Source: Spirosoma sordidisoli
GTDB taxonomy: Bacteria; Bacteroidota; Bacteroidia; Cytophagales; Spirosomataceae
NCBI RefSeq assembly: GCF_004138325.1
Contig: NZ_SBLB01000006.1
Location: forward strand, 372,001 to 436,000
Length of the DNA stretch: 64,000 nt
Direction of reading: 5' to 3'
Position numbers and translations under genes: made by a program. Each line of letters starts with the position of its first letter. The first letter of the stretch is position 1. Shown piece by piece: positions 59,337 to 64,000 of this stretch. Under the pieces are notes generated by a model. The model had not been told where the DNA came from. It was given only the letters and a program-made list of their open reading frames with translations, and made no database searches.

Positions 59337-60392
59337 ATGAATCTTCTGACAAAAACCATCGGCTGGACACTGGCGGGCCTGGGAGCCTGGGCCGCTACCA
59401 AAGCGTATCTGGCGCAGAAACGAAAGATCGACTTTCGGGATAAAACCATCATCATTACCGGCGGTTCGCGCGGGCTCGGGCTCGAGATGGCCCGGCTGCT
59501 GGCGCTGGAAGGAGCAAACCTGGCCCTCTGCGCCCGCGATCAGGACGATCTCGACCGCGCCCAGTCTGAGCTGAGCCAGTATCAGGTGGATGTATACGCC
59601 GAAGTGTGCGACATCACCAACAAAAACCAGATCGAGCGGTTTGTCGAAAACGTTCGGCAGGCGCTCGGCCCGGTCGATGTGCTGATCAACAACGCGGGGG
59701 TGATCATCGTAACACCTTACGAACACGCTACCGAAACCGATTTCCGGCAGGCCATGGATACCAACTTCTGGGCTGCTTTTCATATGGTCAATGCCGTACT
59801 GCCGCACATGATGGCCCGATCAGCCAGTGAGCACACCCGGGGGCGTATCGTCAACGTGGCGTCGTTTGGCGGCAAAGTGGCCGTACCGCATCTGGCTCCC
59901 TACTCGACCAGCAAGTTTGCGCTGGTTGGTTACTCGGAAGGGCTGCGGGCCGAGCTGCTCAAGGATAACATTCAGGTGACGACCATCTGTCCCGGCCTGA
60001 TCCGGACCGGCAGCCCGCGCAACGCCATCTACAAGGGTCAGAACGAAAAAGAATATACCGTCTTCAAGATTGGCGATTCGCTGCCGTTCGTTACCATCGA
60101 CTCGACCGACTGCGCCCGTGAAATCATCGACGCCTGCCGCTACGGAGAGGTCGAACGTATTATTACGCTGCCGGCCAAACTGGGAGCCGCGCTGGAAGGT
60201 ATTGCCCCGAGCTTTATTGGCGAAACGATGGCCCTGATCAACAGGCAGCTACCCGGCCCCGGCGGCATTGGCGAGCAGCGCGCTTTCGGCCGGGACAGCG
60301 AAACGCCCCTGTCGCAGTCGTTTATTACCCAGCTTACGAACGAAGCCGCCGAGCAGAACAACGAATTGGGCCGCGATGCGTCGGGGCTATAA
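59337..60392 (+). CDS. Short-chain dehydrogenase/reductase with N-terminal membrane anchor
   Basis: 351 residues. An N-terminal hydrophobic helix (TIGWTLAGLGAWAATKAYLA) precedes the SDR domain: TGGSRGLGLEMAR (NADP-type loop), LINNAGVII, and catalytic Ser plus YSTSK (APYSTSKFALVGYSEGLR). The C-terminal extension (about 255-351) is longer than in classical 250-residue SDRs. Substrate unknown; anchored SDRs often act on lipids or quinones. Confidence 0.9.
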   Translation: MNLLTKTIGWTLAGLGAWAATKAYLAQKRKIDFRDKTIIITGGSRGLGLEMARLLALEGANLALCARDQDDLDRAQSELSQYQVDVYAEVCDITNKNQIERFVENVRQALGPVDVLINNAGVIIVTPYEHATETDFRQAMDTNFWAAFHMVNAVLPHMMARSASEHTRGRIVNVASFGGKVAVPHLAPYSTSKFALVGYSEGLRAELLKDNIQVTTICPGLIRTGSPRNAIYKGQNEKEYTVFKIGDSLPFVTIDSTDCAREIIDACRYGEVERIITLPAKLGAALEGIAPSFIGETMALINRQLPGPGGIGEQRAFGRDSETPLSQSFITQLTNEAAEQNNELGRDASGL

Positions 60393-60549
60393 ACCGGCGG
60401 CTGGGCCATAAACCGATTGAACCGGCTACCGTTACAGATTCGATCTGGCGTCGTCTAGTCAGTACAGCAAACAATTTGCGCCGGAAAAAGTAATCGATGG
60501 GGGCCTTTGTTCCCAGCTACATAACTACACGACTAAACGAATACACATC

Positions 60550-61419
60550 ATGCGTTGGTTAGGAGGACGCGAAAGCGATAACGTTGACGACCGCCGGGGA
60601 AGCGGTGGCGGAGGACTACTGGTTGGCGGTGGCATCGGCACCATTGTCATTGCCATTATCGTCACCCTGCTGGGGGGCGATCCATCGGATATTATCGGCA
60701 ACCAGCCGCAAACCCAGAGTCCGACCATGCCGGGCTCGCAGCGGGCTACCGGACCACAACCCGACGATCAGGCGGCTCAGTTTACGCGCCGGGTACTGGC
60801 CAGCACCGAAGACACCTGGACCCAGCTGCTGGCGAAGGAAGGGGGACAATACCCCCCGCCAACGCTGGTATTTTTTCGGGGACAGACGCCGTCGGGTTGC
60901 GGAGCAGCTTCGTCGGCCTCGGGTCCATTCTACTGCCCCGGTGATAAGAGACTATACATCGATCTGTCGTTCTACGATGACCTGGCCCGTCGCTTCAATG
61001 CCCCCGGCGACTTTGCCATGTCGTATGTCATTGCCCATGAAGTCGGGCATTACCTTCAGGATCAGATGGGTATTATGGACAAAGTACGGGCCGCCCAGGA
61101 GCGCATGAGCGAAACCCAGGCTAACCGATTGTCGGTGCGGCTCGAACTACAGGCCGACTTCCTGGCGGGTGTATGGGCGCACCACGCGCAGGGAAAAAGT
61201 TTCGTGCTGGAGCCGGGTGATGTGGAAGAAGCCCTGACGGCCGCGAACGCCATCGGTGATGACCGCATCCAGAAAGAAACCCAGGGCTATGTTGTACCCG
61301 ACGCGTTCACGCACGGCACGGCCGCTCAGCGCGTGTACTGGTTCTCGAAAGGCCTGAAAACCGGCGATATCAACCAGGGCGACACCTTCAACAGCCGCGA
61401 AGACGCCAATCTGCAATAG
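60550..61419 (+). CDS. Neutral zinc metallopeptidase, YpfJ-like
   Basis: 289 residues. N-terminal basic/Gly-rich segment and one transmembrane helix (about 21-40, GGGLLVGGGIGTIVIAIIVT) followed by the peptidase domain. The Zn motif HEVGHYLQD (HExxH) is present, with PSGCGAASSASGPFYCPGDKRLYIDLSFYDDL ahead of it and RLELQADFLAGVWAHHA containing the third ligand region. Members are membrane-anchored with the catalytic part outside; substrates are unknown. Confidence 0.93.
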   Translation: MRWLGGRESDNVDDRRGSGGGGLLVGGGIGTIVIAIIVTLLGGDPSDIIGNQPQTQSPTMPGSQRATGPQPDDQAAQFTRRVLASTEDTWTQLLAKEGGQYPPPTLVFFRGQTPSGCGAASSASGPFYCPGDKRLYIDLSFYDDLARRFNAPGDFAMSYVIAHEVGHYLQDQMGIMDKVRAAQERMSETQANRLSVRLELQADFLAGVWAHHAQGKSFVLEPGDVEEALTAANAIGDDRIQKETQGYVVPDAFTHGTAAQRVYWFSKGLKTGDINQGDTFNSREDANLQ

Positions 61420-61434
61420 TTTTTGATTTGATAC

Positions 61435-61490
61435 GAATGTAGAAGGGTAGCATGATGTTATGTCATGCTGCCCTTCCACATTCGCGTTTT
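61435..61490. terminator. Bidirectional terminator hairpin
   Basis: A 21-bp stem with two mismatches (arms 61435-61455 and 61463-61483, G-U compatible in RNA), loop of 7 nt, followed on the plus strand by GCGTTTTTT. It lies between the metallopeptidase gene and the convergent outer-membrane protein gene. Confidence 0.8.
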
Positions 61491-61554
61491 TTCTGATCCG
61501 TCCACCACCCTACGCGAGCAGTGATCCGGAGCGTGAAAGGGAGCAGCTACGTCT

Positions 61555-62106
61555 CTATTTATGCCAGCTCCAGACAAACGACCCCTGTAGGCTGGGTTGC
61601 TCCGAGCCGTTTCGGGTGAGCTTACCGTATTTGGCAACGCCTTCGATAGAAAAACGGCGGCCCAGGGCGTATTCGACCCCAACGAGCGCATTGAGTTTGG
61701 GGCTGTAGTAGGGCGCAGGATCGTTTAGAGAGCTTCCATCCAGGTTAAAAACCCGGTCGTGGTACCAGCCGTAGGTAACGCCCCCGCCTACGAAGCCGGA
61801 CACGAAACTACCGCTCCAGAGGTAATACCGGGCAAACACCCCGCCCTCCCGACGTAGCGCAATCAGGCTATGGTATTCGGCTTCTATGCCCACCCAGGTC
61901 CGGTTGGCAACAAATCGCCCGCCTTTGGCCGTTGCGCCCAGTAGCGTCAGGCCAGCGCCGACCATCCAGTTTCCTTTCTGCTGATGCAGGGCGGCTACGG
62001 ACTTCCATTCCGAGTCCTGAATAGGTTGGTCAGCGACCGTTTGCGCCCGACTGCGTCCCGCCAGCATACCGAGCAGACAAGCCAGTAATACGTATCGGTT
62101 TTTCAT
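61555..62106 (-). CDS. Outer-membrane beta-barrel protein
   Basis: 183 residues from 62106 (MKNRYVLLACLLGMLAGRSRAQ), a signal peptide; the frame upstream to 62184 lacks features. The mature part alternates polar and aromatic residues in strand-like segments (WVGIEAEYHSLIALRREGGVFARYYLW, VGGGVTYGWYHDRVF, LNALVGVEYALGRRFSIEGVAKYGKL) and ends SFVWSWHK, as expected of a small eight-strand barrel. Function unknown. Confidence 0.78.
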   Translation of the reverse strand: MKNRYVLLACLLGMLAGRSRAQTVADQPIQDSEWKSVAALHQQKGNWMVGAGLTLLGATAKGGRFVANRTWVGIEAEYHSLIALRREGGVFARYYLWSGSFVSGFVGGGVTYGWYHDRVFNLDGSSLNDPAPYYSPKLNALVGVEYALGRRFSIEGVAKYGKLTRNGSEQPSLQGSFVWSWHK

Positions 62107-62278
62107 ACAGATGAGTGTGGATTTAATTTGTTGCCAATGACAAAGCAACACGATAAGAGGCTGGGTAGCAAGGTGTCGAATCAATAATTATTCATATTTT
62201 ATTATATGGTAAATGAGCCATAGAAAGACAGTCTTGCGGGTAGCAACAGAGCCATCCCGTTCTAACAATGGCAGGCAG

Positions 62279-62845
62279 CTATCGCAGAACTTTGGTGATT
62301 TCGTTCAGCTTTTCCATCTTCTGTACGAAATCCCCTTTGAGTTGATTACGGATGGCAGTCAGGTTGTCGAGGGTCTCCTGCAGGCTGTCGGGGAGGATTT
62401 CTTCCAGTACTTCGCGGAATCGCTTGGCGAAGGTGGGCGATTTGCCGTTTGTCGAGATGGCAATTTTGAGGTCGCCTTTTTTCACGACCGAGCTCAGGTA
62501 AAAGTCGCAGAGGTCCGGGGTATCGGCTACGTTGACCAGAATACGCCGGGCTTTACAATCGGCCTGCACCTGCCGATTTACGGCCTTATCATTGGTTCCA
62601 ACAATAACGAGGTCCTTATCATCGAGATGAGCGGGCGTGTACGGCTCCTCAACGAGCTGCACGTTGGGTGACTGCCGGGCTATATCCCGAATCTCATCGC
62701 GGATCTCGGGCGCTACCAGCGTAGTGCGGGTATCGGGGGCGTTACCGAGCAGGGCGGTCAGTTTCTCCAGCCCTACGTAGCCGCCCCCAACAATCAGGAT
62801 ATGCAGTTTCTCGGCCTTGACGAAAATAGGAAAGAGTGTGTTCAT
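62279..62845 (-). CDS. Precorrin-2 dehydrogenase/sirohydrochlorin ferrochelatase-like protein
   Basis: 188 residues, the N-terminal half of CysG-type enzymes: PIFVKAEKLHILIVGGGYVGLEKLTALL (Rossmann GGG loop), VIVGTNDKAVNRQVQADCKARRILVNVADTPDLCDFYLSS (NVADxP and CDF motif), AISTNGKSPTFAKRFRE. It oxidises precorrin-2 to sirohydrochlorin and, in Met8-like members, inserts iron, giving sirohaem for sulfite or nitrite reductase. No uroporphyrinogen methyltransferase gene is next to it here. A -7 box and a palindrome lie upstream. Confidence 0.92.
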   Translation of the reverse strand: MNTLFPIFVKAEKLHILIVGGGYVGLEKLTALLGNAPDTRTTLVAPEIRDEIRDIARQSPNVQLVEEPYTPAHLDDKDLVIVGTNDKAVNRQVQADCKARRILVNVADTPDLCDFYLSSVVKKGDLKIAISTNGKSPTFAKRFREVLEEILPDSLQETLDNLTAIRNQLKGDFVQKMEKLNEITKVLR

Positions 62846-62853
62846 AAAAGCCG

Positions 62854-62916
62854 TAGTGGTTAGTCGATAGCGATTCGCTGCATTCCTGCAAACTTACCAC
62901 TATTGACTAACCACTA
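62854..62916. repeat. Word-repeat palindrome spanning the promoter of the precorrin-2 dehydrogenase gene
   Basis: TAGTGGTTAGTCGATAG (62854-62870) pairs with CTATTGACTAACCACTA (62900-62916), one mismatch in 17. Its 29-nt loop contains the -7 box at 62889. Fourth example of this hairpin design in the window. Confidence 0.78.
62889..62896 (-). promoter_or_regulatory. -7 box in the palindrome loop
   Basis: The minus strand reads TAAGTTTG, an exact TAnnTTTG, 43 bp before the ATG at 62845. It is flanked by the two arms of the palindrome. No -33 TTG was found at the expected distance. Confidence 0.5.
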
Positions 62917-62935
62917 CCGGAATAAAGGCTGATTT

Positions 62936-63841
62936 TTAAAACTTAAAGCCCAGGTTTACGCCCAGCACCCTGCGCTTGGTGTTCGTAACGTCTTTCAGCA
63001 CATCGGCAAAGCCGTAGTGGTACACAAAATCGATGAACAGCGGCCCCGCATCGAAGCCCAGGTTAGCCAGTCCGTTGACGGTAGCGGCCCGGAAGTCCCG
63101 GTGCTGAAAGTTGAATTCATTATCGCCCACACCAAGCGGAGTGGCGTATTCAGCGCCGATCTGTAACCGAACGGCCGATACTCCCCGCTCCGACTGCGCC
63201 AGCTTTACGCCAATGTAGGCCGGAATATGCAGGTACTTCTGATCAACGTTCGACGTGATATCTTCGATACTACCCACTTGTCCGTCGCCGGCGCGGTAGA
63301 AGTCCGAACTCGACGTCAGGTATTCGGCGCCGATCTGTCCGTATACACGACCACCACCCCGCACGAAGATACCCAGCTGGTACCCCAGCCGACCGGCCAG
63401 GTCATTACCGCCTACGTCTTCGCCCTCGAAACGGGTCGAGTTAGCACCACCATACAGCCCAAACGTAAAATTCTTGTAGTTCTCCCGGCGCTCCTGACGC
63501 TCGGCCACCTCCACACTGCGCTGTCCGTCTTCGAAGCCCTCGTCATAGGCCTTACTCAGGTCGCGTTCGTCGTACCGGTTTTCGTTCCGGTTGCCCCGGT
63601 CCAGCCGCTCTTCGTAGCGATTGTCATACCGCCGGTCTTCATCATTCCGGCGCATAAATTCACGGCGCTCGTCGAAGCGGTCGTTCATGCGCCGATCTTC
63701 CACACGCTCGTCCCGGCGCGACGGGCGATCGTATCGATCATCATTGCGGTAGCGATCGTCGTACGAGTTTCGCTGCGCATACACGAGTCCTGTACTGCAC
63801 ACCCCCGCTACCAGCAGAGCTGTTTTTGCAAAAGTTTTCAT
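62936..63841 (-). CDS. Outer-membrane porin-like barrel protein with very charged N-terminal region
   Basis: 301 residues with a signal peptide (MKTFAKTALLVAGVCSTGLVYAQ). Residues 24-110 are almost only Arg, Asp, Glu, Asn and Tyr (RNSYDDRYRNDDRYDRPSRR-type), a disordered polyampholyte stretch; from about 120 a beta-barrel follows (FTFGLYGGANSTRF, GRLGYQLGIFVRGGGRVYGQIGAEYLTSSSDFY, FIDFVYHYGFADVL) ending RRVLGVNLGFKF with the C-terminal Phe of outer-membrane barrels. Function unknown. Confidence 0.8.
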   Translation of the reverse strand: MKTFAKTALLVAGVCSTGLVYAQRNSYDDRYRNDDRYDRPSRRDERVEDRRMNDRFDERREFMRRNDEDRRYDNRYEERLDRGNRNENRYDERDLSKAYDEGFEDGQRSVEVAERQERRENYKNFTFGLYGGANSTRFEGEDVGGNDLAGRLGYQLGIFVRGGGRVYGQIGAEYLTSSSDFYRAGDGQVGSIEDITSNVDQKYLHIPAYIGVKLAQSERGVSAVRLQIGAEYATPLGVGDNEFNFQHRDFRAATVNGLANLGFDAGPLFIDFVYHYGFADVLKDVTNTKRRVLGVNLGFKF

Positions 63842-63943
63842 AACGTGTTGAGTTGAGTATATTGACTGCTACCAATCAACGGGTAAACCCCTCCCTGACC
63901 GGAATGTTTGCATAACTAATCGTAGGCAGAACGAAGCAGGCAC

Positions 63944-63975
63944 AAAAAAAGGGCCGCTTCGTTTGAAACGGCCCC
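63944..63975 (-). terminator. Terminator of a minus-strand gene beyond the window
   Basis: On the minus strand GGGCCG/CGGCCC arms (63969-63974 with 63951-63956) with an inner GAA/TTC pair are followed by seven T. It closes a gene lying to the right of the window edge. Confidence 0.8.
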
Positions 63976-64000
63976 CGCTGTTGATGAAGAACGGCGGTTT

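Noticed and set aside
1..64000. tRNA or rRNA genes
   Set aside because: No cloverleaf or rRNA-like sequence was recognised by reading; a covariance-model scan was not possible here.

Overview
The window reads as chromosomal DNA of a GC-rich Bacteroidota of the order Cytophagales (Spirosoma/Fibrella/Rudanella-like). The evidence is a SusC/SusD pair with FecI/FecR-type regulators, many lipoproteins with signal peptides, TAnnTTTG-type -7 promoter boxes, A-rich rather than strong Shine-Dalgarno leaders, and intergenic palindromes of a kind common in that group. No rRNA, tRNA, CRISPR array or transposase was found. The genus is an inference.

Layout. 1-10.6 kb: housekeeping genes on the minus strand (a LysM lytic transglycosylase cut by the window edge, an O-methyltransferase, dtd, a subtilase cassette, mgtE, rsmA, an Ig-like lipoprotein), with a 420-bp nested palindrome at 8.3-8.7 kb. 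10.9-21.8 kb: a plus-strand cluster coding for a vWA-like lipoprotein, a small membrane protein, a tubulin/FtsZ-like GTPase, a giant actin/Hsp70-fold (SrfB-like) protein, a membrane-anchored coiled-coil protein, a retropepsin-like lipoprotein and a WG-repeat membrane protein. Three envelope genes converge on it (24.0-21.8 kb). This is the least described system here. 24.2-30.8 kb: a hybrid histidine kinase with Hpt, a SIR2-TPR protein (likely NADase, candidate defence effector) and a Cys/Gly-tailed membrane protein. 31.6-35.4 kb: a lone receiver, an MBL hydrolase, an MpaB-type oxygenase and mnmE.

35.36-46.30 kb looks like a genomic island. The last 19 bp of mnmE, the site type used by SGI1-family islands, are repeated exactly at 46279-46297. 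The 10.9 kb between the copies carries a HipBST-type tripartite toxin-antitoxin with its own palindromic operator, a complete RND efflux operon (adaptor, pump, outer-membrane factor), a CorC-type membrane protein and a PerM-type transporter. No integrase is visible. An aminoglycoside 3-N-acetyltransferase-like gene begins 65 bp beyond the right copy.

46.3-64 kb: a BrkB-like membrane protein, an ECF sigma/FecR/SusC/SusD/Gfo-Idh-MocA nutrient-uptake locus, an Ate/Bpt-like aminoacyl-protein transferase, a secreted MetX-fold hydrolase, a short-chain dehydrogenase, a YpfJ-like zinc peptidase, two beta-barrel proteins and a precorrin-2 dehydrogenase-like gene. Intergenic palindromes of two recurrent designs are scattered through the window; several overlap stop codons or lie inside operons.
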